In this document: positions 35,384-43,813 of the stretch, in pieces
Layout of the letters: each line of letters starts with the position of its first letter
Position numbering within the stretch: the stretch's first letter is position 1
Assembly (NCBI RefSeq): GCF_018224015.1
Contig: NZ_JAGPOT010000058.1
Coordinates: 1-47,510 of the forward strand
Direction of reading: 5' to 3'
From: Pseudarthrobacter albicanus
GTDB taxonomy: Bacteria; Actinomycetota; Actinomycetes; Actinomycetales; Micrococcaceae
Length of the DNA stretch: 47,510 nucleotides
Translations under genes and position numbers: made by a program
Notes under the pieces: generated by a model
What the model was told of the DNA's origin: nothing
The model's input: the letters and a program-made list of their open reading frames with translations, nothing else
Databases searched by the model: none

Positions 35384-36687
35384 TTACGCACGCAGCTCCC
35401 GATCAATCCGTTCCATGCGAGCCCGCACCAGCTGGAAACGCGCGTCCCCGGGGCCGGTCAATCTTGCCAACGCGGCAGCGGCTGCGATGTCGCCCGAGCC
35501 CATGTCGCTGGCGCACCAACGTGAGATCACCCCGGCGTCTCCGCTTGAACGGACCGAGGCCGCAACAGCCTCATTCAATTCGTCACGCATGAGCTCCACG
35601 GCCAGATTCGTCGAGCGGTTGAGCAAGCGGGCCGGGTACCCGGCCAACTCTTCTCCGAGGCGGCCGGCCCGCAAATGCCCGGCCGCTACGTCGGCGTCGG
35701 ACACCACACGCACACCAGCGGCAAAACGGTACGGATTGGGCTCCACCACGGCACCCAACACCGAACGGATCCGGTGCATCTCCGTCCGGATTGCCGCGGC
35801 CGCTCCGTCTTCGCCGTGCAGCTGGTAGGCCAGCTCTTCGGCGCTCCAGCCTTGCGTCCGGGAGGCCAGCAAAGCCAGTATTTCGGCTCGGCGCAGCGTG
35901 ATCGGAACGCCACGGGCGCCGTCGAGCTCTGCTGTCGGCTTGTCGCCGAGGAGCCGCAGGAACAGCGTGGAGGCGGTGCCGGGACGGGAAAGCCCGACGG
36001 CGGCACGCGGACCCGCTGCCGCCGTCGGGCCCGCGGACCGCAGCAGTTCCTCGGCCAGCCGCACGCCGCAACGCACCATGCGCAGGCTGTCCGGCGTCAC
36101 GGAATCGATCGGCCCGGAAACATCCAGCACGCCGACGATTTCCCCGCTGAAGGGGTCACGGATCGGGGCGGCGGTGCATGCCCAGTCGTGGTGTGTCCGC
36201 ACCAGGTGCTCGGCCGAAAACAACTGGGCCGGGCCCCCGGAAATAAGCGCTTCGCTGATGGCATTCGTGCCGATACCGGACTCGGACCAGTCGGCACCTT
36301 CAACGAACTCCAGTCGGCCTGCCGCAACGCTGACCCGCTGCCGACCCGCCACAGCACCTCGCCCTGATGGTCGGTGACGATCAGCAGGTGGCGGCCGGCG
36401 GCGGACTCATCGGCGAGCAGCTGGGACAAAGCCGGAACCACGGATGCCAGACGGTGGTCGGCGCCCAAAGAACGGGCTTCAGAAACCTCATGCAGATGCA
36501 CCGGACTGTGCTGCTCGGGATTGATGCCCAGAGCGAGGGAGCGTCGCCACGACTCAAGCAGCGACGTTGAGAACGCCGGATCCGGCGAGCCGGCCAGCGT
36601 GGCCTCCTGCGCGCTGCGGAGCGTCCTGGCGTATTCCAGGGGAGAGGAGAAACGGAGCCCGGGATCGGGTGCCAACGCGTGCCGCAT
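35384..36687 (-). pseudogene. GAF-domain transcriptional regulator split by a one-base frameshift
   Basis: The 5' part starts at ATG 36687 (MRHALAPDPGLRFSSP, GGGAG upstream) and reads LESWRRSLALGINPE, LLIVTDHQGEVLWRVGSG then ALRQAD. There the family sequence continues in another frame as LEFVEGADWSESGIGTNAI, HTHHDWACTAAPI-like GAF motifs, VGVLDVSGP and a C-terminal winged-helix region (PITLRRAEILALLASRTQG). The switch is near 36312-36316. The whole locus is 1304 bases, one short of 435 codons, as expected for a single deletion. Intact relatives are AcoR-like activators of acetoin or aldehyde genes without the AAA domain. It is divergent from the monooxygenase/butanediol genes. It is either a true pseudogene or a sequencing error. 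Confidence 0.8.
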
Positions 36688-36864
36688 GCGTCTACTCCCA
36701 ACTCGCCGTCGAATCGATCTGCCCGAAAACCGCACAGGAAAGGGGCGTGGCCCGTGTGACCCGGTTGTAACCCCCCTCGACATTTACTTGTGATGCGAGT
36801 CACCATCCGGGCGGCTGTTACGGAACCGGGAAATGACTCATCGTCAGCAATGGAAAGAGGAGAC

Positions 36865-38654
36865 ATGCCTGAGACCGCAAACGGCATCGCCGAGGCGTGG
36901 CTGGCGCAGTTCGACGAGGCGCTGCGCAGCCACAACACCGGGGCCGCACTGGAATTGTTCGAGGACGAATCGTATTGGCGCGACTTCGTATCCTTCACCT
37001 GGAATCTGAAGACGCTCGAGGGCAAGGACCAGATCAGGAGCATGCTGGACGCCACGCTGGAGGATATCCAGCCGTCCAACTGGACCCTGGCAGAGGACGC
37101 CACCGGGGACGCCGCCAGCACCGAGGCCTGGGTCAACTTCGAGACCTCGCAGGCCCGCGGCTACGCACATCTGCGCCTGCGCAACGGCAAATGCTGGACC
37201 CTGCTCACCACCATGCAGGAGCTCAAGGGCTTCGAGGAGAAGAAGGGTGCCAACCGTGAGAAGGGCGTGGCCCACCACATCAGCAAGGGCCGCAAGTCCT
37301 GGCTGGAACTGAAGGAGGAGCAGGAAGCCAGGCTCGGCCACGAGGACCAGCCCTACACGGTGATCATCGGCGGCGGGCAGGGCGGCATCGGCCTCGGCGC
37401 CGGCTGCGCCGGCTCGGCGTGCCCACGCTCATCATCGAGAAGAACGAAAAGCCCGGCGACTCCTGGCGCAACCGCTACAAGTCCCTGCACCTGCACGACC
37501 CCGTCTGGTACGACCACCTGCCGTACCTGAAGTTCCCGGAGGACTGGCCCGTCTTCGCGGCCAAGGACAAGATCGGCGACTGGCTGGAGCACTACACGCG
37601 GATCATGGAGCTGAATTACTGGTCCAGCACCGAATGCACCAACGCCCGCTACGACGAGGACGCCCAGGAATGGATCGTCCAGGTCATCCGCGACGGCGAA
37701 CCGGTCACCTTGCGTCCCAAGCAGCTCGTCTTCGCCTTGGGCGTCTCGGGTTACCCCAACGTGCCAACGTTCGACGGCGCCGAGAGCTTCCTGGGGGAGC
37801 AGTACCACTCCTCCAAGCACCCGGGCGGCGGAGACTGGACGGGCAAGAAGGCCGTGGTGATCGGGTCGAACAACTCGGCCCACGACATCTGCGCCGATCT
37901 CTGGGAACACGGGGCCGACGTCACCATGGTCCAGCGCTCCTCCACCCACATCGCCCGCAGCGAGTCGCTGATGGACCTGGCCCTCGGCGACCTCTATTCC
38001 GAGAAGGCGCTGGCCAACGGCGTCACCACCGAAAAGGCCGACCTCCTGTTCGCCTCCCTGCCGTACCGCATCCTGCCGGAAGCCCAGATCCCGGTGTACC
38101 AGAAGATGGCACAGCGCGACGCCGGGTTCTACTCACAGCTCGAAGCAGCCGGCTTCGAGCTGGACTTCGGAGTGGACGGCTCCGGGTTGTTCCTGAAGTA
38201 CCTGCGGCGCGGCTCCGGCTACTACATCGACGTCGGCGCGTCCCAGCTGATCATCGACGGCCGCGTGAAACTCGCCAACGGCCAGGTCAGCAAGATCACG
38301 GGCAACGCCGTCGTGATGGACAACGGCACCGAACTGGAAGCCGACGTGATCATCTACGCCACCGGCTACGGCTCGATGAACGGCTGGCTCGCGGACCTCG
38401 TCTCACCCGAGGTGGCTGACAGGGTAGGCAAGTGCTGGGGATTCGGCTCGGAGACGCCCAAGGACCCGGGTCCGTGGGAGGGGGAGCTGCGCAACATGTG
38501 GAAGCCCACCAACGTGGAGAACCTCTGGATCCATGGCGGCAACCTGCACCAGAGCCGGCACTATTCCAACTACCTGGCCCTGCAGCTCAAGGCCCGGATG
38601 GAAGGGCTGCCCACGCCGGTGTATGAGCTTCAGGCATCGAACCACACACGCTGA
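36865..38654 (+). pseudogene. NTF2-like/flavin-containing monooxygenase split by a one-base frameshift
   Basis: Part 1 (ATG 36865, GGAG upstream) has an NTF2/SnoaL-like domain of about 120 residues and then the FAD motif YTVIIGGGQGGIGLGA. The family sequence continues in the next frame from about 37400 as LRRLGVPTLIIEKNEKPGDS, WRNRYKSLHLHDP, the NADPH motif VVIGSNNSAHDICADL and ADVIIYATGYGSM. The locus is 1790 bases, one short of 597 codons. Adding one C at about 37400 (GCC to GCCC) restores a single frame. Intact relatives use NADPH and oxygen to oxidise small substrates. It is divergent from the GAF regulator and upstream of acetoin/butanediol dehydrogenases, so a role with C4 ketones is possible. 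Confidence 0.8.
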
Positions 38655-38726
38655 TCACCACCCAAACCAGGCCACGGCTGGGCCGACATGGCCCAGCCGT
38701 CGCCCTGCCTAAAGGATGCGAACAAC

Positions 38727-39512
38727 ATGACTGTTCAAAACAAAGTAGCCCTCGTCACCGGCGCCGGCCAGGGGATCGGCCGGGGTATAGCGCTGAGACT
38801 GGCCCGGGACGGATTCAACGTTGCCGTGGCGGATCTTGATTCCCAGCAGGAGAAGGGCGAGGCCGTTGTTGCCGAAATTGAAGCCAGCGGGGGACGGGCG
38901 GTCTTCATCGCCGCCGACGTCGGGCGGCGGGCCGATGTTGTGGGCGCAGTCGAGACGGCCACACAGCAGCTCGGCGGCTTTGACGTAATCGTCAACAACG
39001 CGGGCATCGCCCAGGTCCGGCCGGTGCTGGAGATCACGGAGGAGGATCTGGAGCAAGTCTTCCGGATCAACGTTAACTCCGTGATCTGGGGCATCCAGGC
39101 GGCCGCTGCAAAGTTCGATGAACTGCAACACGCCGGCAGGATCATCTCAGCCGCTTCGATTGCCGCGGTGAAGGGCTTTCCGATTCTCGGAGCGTACTCG
39201 GCATCCAAGTTCGCGGTCCGGGGCATTACCCAGGCCGCGGCGCAGGAGCTGGCGCCGAAGGGCATCACCGTAAATGCGTATGCGCCGGGCATCGTGGGCA
39301 CGGGAATGTGGGAGCTGATCGACCGGGAACTGAGCAAGATCAACGGTAAGCCGGCCGGCCAGAACCTGAGTGAGAACGTCGAAGCCATTGCCCTGGGCCG
39401 CATCGAGACGCCCGACGACGTCGCGAAGGTAGTCTCCTTCTTTGCCGGCCCGGATTCGGACTATGTCACCGGACAAACGTTGCTCGTCGACGGCGGCATC
39501 CTGTATAGCTGA
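38727..39512 (+). CDS. Acetoin reductase/2,3-butanediol dehydrogenase-type SDR
   Basis: A 261-residue short-chain dehydrogenase. It has the cofactor motif VTGAGQGIGRG, NNAGIA, and the catalytic serine and YSASK set (ISAASIAAVKGF, AYSASKFAV). The C-terminal ELSKINGKPAGQ segment is characteristic of acetoin(diacetyl) reductases such as BudC. It interconverts acetoin with diacetyl or 2,3-butanediol using NAD(H). The ATG at 38727 has AAAGGA upstream. It lies 72 bases after the monooxygenase and 40 bases before the zinc butanediol dehydrogenase, so the three are probably one operon. By eye GC content is slightly lower than in neighbouring genes. Confidence 0.88.
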   Translation: MTVQNKVALVTGAGQGIGRGIALRLARDGFNVAVADLDSQQEKGEAVVAEIEASGGRAVFIAADVGRRADVVGAVETATQQLGGFDVIVNNAGIAQVRPVLEITEEDLEQVFRINVNSVIWGIQAAAAKFDELQHAGRIISAASIAAVKGFPILGAYSASKFAVRGITQAAAQELAPKGITVNAYAPGIVGTGMWELIDRELSKINGKPAGQNLSENVEAIALGRIETPDDVAKVVSFFAGPDSDYVTGQTLLVDGGILYS

Positions 39513-39552
39513 GCCTGGCGAATCAGACATCGATACAAAGGCAGAAGAGAAC

Positions 39553-40608
39553 ATGAAAGCAGCACGGTTTTACGCCCGCAATGACGTGCGGATCGACGAT
39601 GTTCCGGAGCCGGAGGTGCGGGCCCGGACAGTAAAAATCCAGGTTGCGTGGTGCGGCATCTGTGGAACCGATCTCCATGAGTTTCTGGAAGGCCCCATCT
39701 TTGTCCCAGCGCCTGGACACCCCCATCCTCTCTCCGGAGAAGAAGCCCCGGTCACCATGGGTCATGAATTCTCCGGGACGATTGTGGAGGTCGGGGAAGG
39801 TGTTGACGGACTGGCAGTCGGCGACAATGTCGTCGTCGAACCTTATTTCGTGTGCGACGAGTGCGCACCCTGCAAGGCCGGCAACTATCATCTGTGCACG
39901 AAGATGGGCTTCATCGGCCTGTCCGGCGGGGGCGGCGGTCTCGGCGAGAAAATTGTTGTGGACACGAGGTGGGTCCATAAAATCGGTGACATTCCGTTGG
40001 ATCAGGCCGCGTTGATCGAGCCGCTGTCGGTCGCCCACCACGCGGTGACCCGCAGCGGCGCCAAGACAGGCGACGTCGCACTGATCGGCGGTTCCGGACC
40101 CATCGGGCTGCTGACGGCGGCTGTTTTGAAAAGCATGGGTGTCACTACAATCATCAGCGAGCTCAGCGCGGCCCGCAAGGAAAAGGCACGCTCCAGCGGG
40201 GTCGCGGATTACGTGATCGATCCGAGCCAGGAAGACGTCCAGACACGGGTACAGGAAATCACGGACAGCGTCGGCGCAGATGTGGCCTTCGAATGTGCCG
40301 GCGTCAACGCAGTGCTGGATACCTTGCTTGATGCTGTAAAACCCGCCGGCGTCGTGGTGAACGTGTCCATCTGGGGCCATCCGGCGACGGTGGACATGCA
40401 GAAAATCGTGCTGAAGGAGATCGATTTGCGGGGCACAATCGCCTACGTGCGCGACCACGCCGAGACGATCAGGCTGGTCCAGGACGGCAAGGTGGACCTC
40501 AAGCCATTCATCACCGGCAGGATCGCACTGGAAGACCTCGTCGACCAGGGGTTCGATACCCTGATCAACCACAATGACACCGCGGTGAAGATTCTGGTCC
40601 ACCCGTAG
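39553..40608 (+). CDS. bdhA: Zinc-dependent (R,R)-butanediol dehydrogenase
   Basis: A 351-residue medium-chain zinc dehydrogenase. The catalytic zinc site has C37 (WCGICGTDLHEF) and GHEFSG. The structural zinc loop is CDECAPCKAGNYHLC. The NAD-binding region has LIGGSGPIGLLTA. The long PGHPHPLSGEEAPVTMGHE insertion is typical of 2,3-butanediol dehydrogenases. It oxidises butanediol to acetoin. The frame is open upstream, but ATG 39553 follows an AGAAGAGA box and gives the normal start. It ends 16 bases from the convergent metZ gene. Confidence 0.9.
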   Translation: MKAARFYARNDVRIDDVPEPEVRARTVKIQVAWCGICGTDLHEFLEGPIFVPAPGHPHPLSGEEAPVTMGHEFSGTIVEVGEGVDGLAVGDNVVVEPYFVCDECAPCKAGNYHLCTKMGFIGLSGGGGGLGEKIVVDTRWVHKIGDIPLDQAALIEPLSVAHHAVTRSGAKTGDVALIGGSGPIGLLTAAVLKSMGVTTIISELSAARKEKARSSGVADYVIDPSQEDVQTRVQEITDSVGADVAFECAGVNAVLDTLLDAVKPAGVVVNVSIWGHPATVDMQKIVLKEIDLRGTIAYVRDHAETIRLVQDGKVDLKPFITGRIALEDLVDQGFDTLINHNDTAVKILVHP

Positions 40609-40624
40609 CCCCGGCCCCAGCTCC

Positions 40625-41833
40625 CTACACCTGGTTGAGCGCCTGCCCGAGGTCGCCGATCAGGTCCTCGACGTCCTCCAGGCCCACCGAGAGCCGCACG
40701 ACGCCGTCGCTCAGGCCGATCGCGGCCCGGCCTTCCGGGCCCATGGCGCGGTGGGTCGTCGTGGCGGGGTGGGTGATGAGGGACTTCGCGTCGCCCAGGT
40801 TGTTGGAGATGTCGATGATCCGCAGCGCGTCCAGCAGCGCGAAGGCGGCCTCCTTCGCGGAGCGCCCGCCGGACGGGGACAGCTCCAGGGTCAGCACGGT
40901 GCCGCCGGCCTTCATCTGCTTCGCGGCCAGCTCATACTGCGGGTGGGACGGCAGCAGCGGGTACTTCACCCAGTTCACGGCGGGCTGCTCCTCGAGCCAT
41001 CCGGCCAGGCGCAGGGCGGACGCCGAGGAATGGTTCACCCGCAGCGCCATGGTCTCCAGGCCCTTGGCCAGGACCCAGGCGTTGAAGGCGGAGAGCGCCG
41101 GTCCGGTGTGGCGCATGAGCTGCTTGACCGGCCCGTCGATGAACGCCTTCGTGCCCAGGATCGCGCCGCCCAGGACCCGGCCCTGGCCGTCGATGTGCTT
41201 GGTGCCGGAGTAGACGACCACGTCCGCGCCGAGGTCCCCGCAGCGCTGCAGCAGCGGGGTGGCGAAGACATTGTCGACGACGACGGTCGCTCCGGCGGCG
41301 TGCGCCAGTCCGCTCACGGCGGCGATGTCCACGATCTCCTGCATCGGGTTCGACGGCGACTCGAAGAAGACCGCCGTCGTCGGCTCCGACAGGGCTTCGC
41401 GCCACTGTTCCAGGTCCGGCCCATCCACGAAGACCGTTTCCACGCCCCAGCGCGGGAGGATCTCGTTGAGGATCACGAAGCAGGAGCCGAACAGGGAGCG
41501 TGCGGCGACCACCCGGTCGCCGGCGCCGAGCAGCGCGCCGAGGGCGGTGAAGACCGCGGACATGCCCGACGCCGTCGCGAAGCAGGCCTCGGTGCCCTCC
41601 AGCAGCCGGAGCCTCTCCTGGAAGGTGGCGACCGACGGGTTGCCGTAGCGGGAGTAGACGAAGCGCTCGTCCTCCCCGGTGAAGGCTCGTTCGGCGGCGG
41701 CGGCGGATTCGTAGACGAAGCCGGAGTTGAGGAAGATCGGTTCGGTGGTTTCCTGGAAGCCGGTGCGGTCCAGTCCGCCCCGGACGGCCTGGGTGTCGGG
41801 GCTCCAGCCGGCGGCGTCGGGATTGAAGGTCAC
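40625..41833 (-). CDS. metZ: O-succinylhomoserine sulfhydrylase
   Basis: A 402-residue PLP enzyme of the Cys/Met metabolism family that makes homocysteine from an acylated homoserine and sulfide. The PLP lysine is K212 in VYSGTKHIDGQGR. Supporting motifs are RYGNPSVATFQERL, ATASGMSAVFTAL and THPATTTHR. The GTG start at 41833 follows the rhodanese stop with no gap (TAA then GTG). It is the third gene under the SAM-IV riboswitch, consistent with methionine control. Confidence 0.94.
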   Translation of the reverse strand: MTFNPDAAGWSPDTQAVRGGLDRTGFQETTEPIFLNSGFVYESAAAAERAFTGEDERFVYSRYGNPSVATFQERLRLLEGTEACFATASGMSAVFTALGALLGAGDRVVAARSLFGSCFVILNEILPRWGVETVFVDGPDLEQWREALSEPTTAVFFESPSNPMQEIVDIAAVSGLAHAAGATVVVDNVFATPLLQRCGDLGADVVVYSGTKHIDGQGRVLGGAILGTKAFIDGPVKQLMRHTGPALSAFNAWVLAKGLETMALRVNHSSASALRLAGWLEEQPAVNWVKYPLLPSHPQYELAAKQMKAGGTVLTLELSPSGGRSAKEAAFALLDALRIIDISNNLGDAKSLITHPATTTHRAMGPEGRAAIGLSDGVVRLSVGLEDVEDLIGDLGQALNQV

Positions 41834-42244
41834 TTAGTGCTTTCCGAGGTTGGTGGGCAGGCCGCGGTTCTTCCAGCCGTTGACCGTCCGCTCGCCGTAG
41901 CGGTCCGGTTCGCCTTCGAAGCCCTCAAGGACGTTGTAGGAGGTGAAGCCGGCCTCCGTGGCGGCGGTGGCGGCGGCGATGGAGCGCTGGCCGGAGCGGC
42001 ACAGGAACACGAGCTCGGCGCCGTCGTTGTCCGGAGCCTGCTGCCGGAGTTGAGTGATGAAATCCGGGTTCGGGATGCCGCCGGGGAAGGTCCACTGGAT
42101 GAACAGGGGATCGTTTTCGGTGGCCTTGGTGTCCGGGATCCCGATGTGCGCCCACTCGCCCTCGGTGCGGACATCCACCAGGACGGCGCCCGCCTCGAGC
42201 TTGGCCCAGGCTTCCTGCGGGGTGAGGTCTCCGGCGTAGCTCAT
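41834..42244 (-). CDS. Rhodanese-domain protein
   Basis: A 136-residue single-domain rhodanese. The active-site loop is FLCRSGQRS with C82 as the persulfide-carrying cysteine; VLVDVRTEGEWAHIGIPD is the typical beginning. It sits between a DUF1737 gene and metZ, overlapping the former as ATGA and abutting the latter. A role in sulfur delivery to MetZ is an inference from context. Confidence 0.9.
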   Translation of the reverse strand: MSYAGDLTPQEAWAKLEAGAVLVDVRTEGEWAHIGIPDTKATENDPLFIQWTFPGGIPNPDFITQLRQQAPDNDGAELVFLCRSGQRSIAAATAATEAGFTSYNVLEGFEGEPDRYGERTVNGWKNRGLPTNLGKH

Positions 42245-42540
42245 GCGTGGCCCTCGAATGCTTCGTCGGCGCCGAAGCCGTCGCTTTCCAGGTCATCCAC
42301 CGCGCTGGCGACGGCGGCGTCCGCGCTCGCGATCGGCAGCACGACGGCCTGCGCCACGATGACGTTGGTGCCGTTGAAGGTGGCGGCGGGGCTCCCGTGC
42401 AGGACGTAGCCTTCGGCCAGGGCCGCGGCAACGCGCTCGCAGAAGGAGCGGTCGTCGGGGCCGGTGAACAGGCGGTAGGCCAGCTTTTCTTCGGTGGCGG
42501 GGGTGGCGGGCGGTGCCGCCTGGGTGGACGCGTCGGGCAC
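42241..42540 (-). CDS. DUF1737 small protein
   Basis: A 99-residue protein. The core KLAYRLFTGPDDRSFCERV and LAEGYVLHGSPAATFNG matches the DUF1737 family, which has no known function. The N-terminal 18 residues and the acidic C-terminus look disordered. An AAGGAG box lies upstream. It is the first gene of the SAM-riboswitch operon, overlaps the rhodanese start by four bases, and is probably an accessory to methionine or sulfur metabolism. Confidence 0.82.
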   Translation of the reverse strand: MPDASTQAAPPATPATEEKLAYRLFTGPDDRSFCERVAAALAEGYVLHGSPAATFNGTNVIVAQAVVLPIASADAAVASAVDDLESDGFGADEAFEGHA

Positions 42541-42586
42541 GACGATCTCCTTCTCTCACGCTTGCAGCTCGAATGGTCGATATGCC

Positions 42587-42668
42587 GAGTATTCACCTGA
42601 GGCACCCCGCCGCGAAAGGGAGGGTTGCCGACCGGCCAGTCAGGGCTTGGCGCCGGGTCTCATTACTC
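42587..42668 (-). promoter_or_regulatory. SAM-IV riboswitch
   Basis: The minus strand reads GAGTA at the 5' end and TACTC at the 3' end (closing stem). Between them are GGCGCCAAGCCCTGACTGG, CCGGTCGGCAACCCTCC, CGCGGCGGGGTGCC and CAGGTGAA. These are the conserved parts of the actinobacterial SAM-IV class. S-adenosylmethionine should switch off the DUF1737-rhodanese-metZ operon. Confidence 0.9.
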
Positions 42669-42835
42669 CCCAAAAACGTAACACCTACGACGCCGGCCCG
42701 CACCGCCGCCGTCGTCATGTTGAGTAACGGGGGCGGTTTCCAACAAACGACGCAGCGGGTCTGTTTCGAAGGTCCCCCGTCCACTTGGTGAGATCGGTAT
42801 CTCAACATGTGGTTTCTCGCTTTAGAATCCGGATC

Positions 42836-43663
42836 ATGAGTAATGGCGATTCGAACGTGCGGCCCTTTGTCGACTGGAACTGGTGCAATGGCAACTTGGG
42901 GCGATTCGTTCTCGTGGATACCCGTTGGTACCTGGATGGATCCTCGGGGAAGGACGCTTACGATGCCGGCCATATCCCGGATGCCGTCTTCGTCGACATG
43001 GATCAGTGGCTTTCCGGGCCGGCTTCGAAAGACGCCGGGAGGAACCCGCTACCCGATCCGGAAGTGTTTGCCCAAGGGATGCGCGAAGCCGGCATAGATG
43101 ACTCTGACATCGTGATCGCTTATGACGACGCAGGCGGCGTCATAGCGGCCCGAATCGTGTGGATGCTCCGGTCGACGGGCCGCATGGCCGCGGTCCTGGA
43201 CGGGGGTATCGCCAGTTACCCAGGAGAACTCGCTACGGAGGCCCCGCAAAAACTGGAAGGAGACTTTTCAGCCCAAGCCTGGCCTAAGACTCTGCTTGCG
43301 GATATCTCGGAGGCGTCTTCTGATCAATACAAGGTCATGGACGTGAGGAATCGTGACCGCTTCGAGGGACGCCAAGACCCTATCGACCCCCGCCCAGGCC
43401 ACATACCCGGCGCTGTGAATGTCCCCTGCCGGAAGAACCTCGACCCATCAGGAAGACTAATCCCGGCCAAGCGGCTTCGCGAGAATTTCGAGCGTGCCGG
43501 CATCGTCGCCGCCGGGGACACCATTGCCTATTGCGGATCGGGTGTCACTGCCTGTCACAACCTGCTCGTTATGGAGCAATTGGGACTAGGCCAAGGCAGA
43601 CTGTTCGTCGGTGGCTGGTCCCAATATGGACACGCCACTGAAAGGCCTGTCGAAACCGGCTGA
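42836..43663 (+). CDS. Sulfurtransferase (thiosulfate/3-mercaptopyruvate type, two rhodanese domains)
   Basis: A 275-residue tandem rhodanese. The inactive N-terminal domain has VLVDTRWYLDGSSGKDAYDA and GHIPDAVFVDMDQWLSG. The catalytic domain has VMDVRNRDRFEGR, RPGHIPGAVNVP and the active-site loop YCGSGVTACHN with C233. CGSGVTA is typical of mercaptopyruvate/thiosulfate enzymes. The ATG has no good Shine-Dalgarno box, but TAGAAT lies seven bases upstream, suggesting a leaderless mRNA. GC content looks lower than that of its neighbours. The last residues (RPVETG) and the stop lie in a REP fragment and tandem repeat. Confidence 0.88.
   Translation: MSNGDSNVRPFVDWNWCNGNLGRFVLVDTRWYLDGSSGKDAYDAGHIPDAVFVDMDQWLSGPASKDAGRNPLPDPEVFAQGMREAGIDDSDIVIAYDDAGGVIAARIVWMLRSTGRMAAVLDGGIASYPGELATEAPQKLEGDFSAQAWPKTLLADISEASSDQYKVMDVRNRDRFEGRQDPIDPRPGHIPGAVNVPCRKNLDPSGRLIPAKRLRENFERAGIVAAGDTIAYCGSGVTACHNLLVMEQLGLGQGRLFVGGWSQYGHATERPVETG
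43645..43659. repeat. REP fragment, family A (partial)
   Basis: GCCTGTCGAAACCGG is the reverse complement of the CCGGTTTCGACAGGC core of the cluster at 26653-26785. It encodes the last codons of the sulfurtransferase gene. Confidence 0.6.
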
Positions 43664-43696
43664 CCCGTCCGGCTGACCCGTCCTGCTGATCCGGCC
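43658..43696. repeat. 13-bp tandem repeat, three copies, over the sulfurtransferase stop
   Basis: GGCTGACCCGTCC occurs twice exactly (43658-43670, 43671-43683), then a diverged TGCTGATCCGGCC (43684-43696). The TGA stop of the sulfurtransferase lies in the first unit. Confidence 0.75.
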
Positions 43697-43813
43697 TATG
43701 AGTTGGAGCCGCAATGTCGGGGCGCGGCCGGCCCATAAATCAACACCACGTTCAGCCAGTGTTGCGTCGTTAGCTAGAAACCGCCCCTTCCAACTCCAGC
43801 AAAGGACCTTGCG

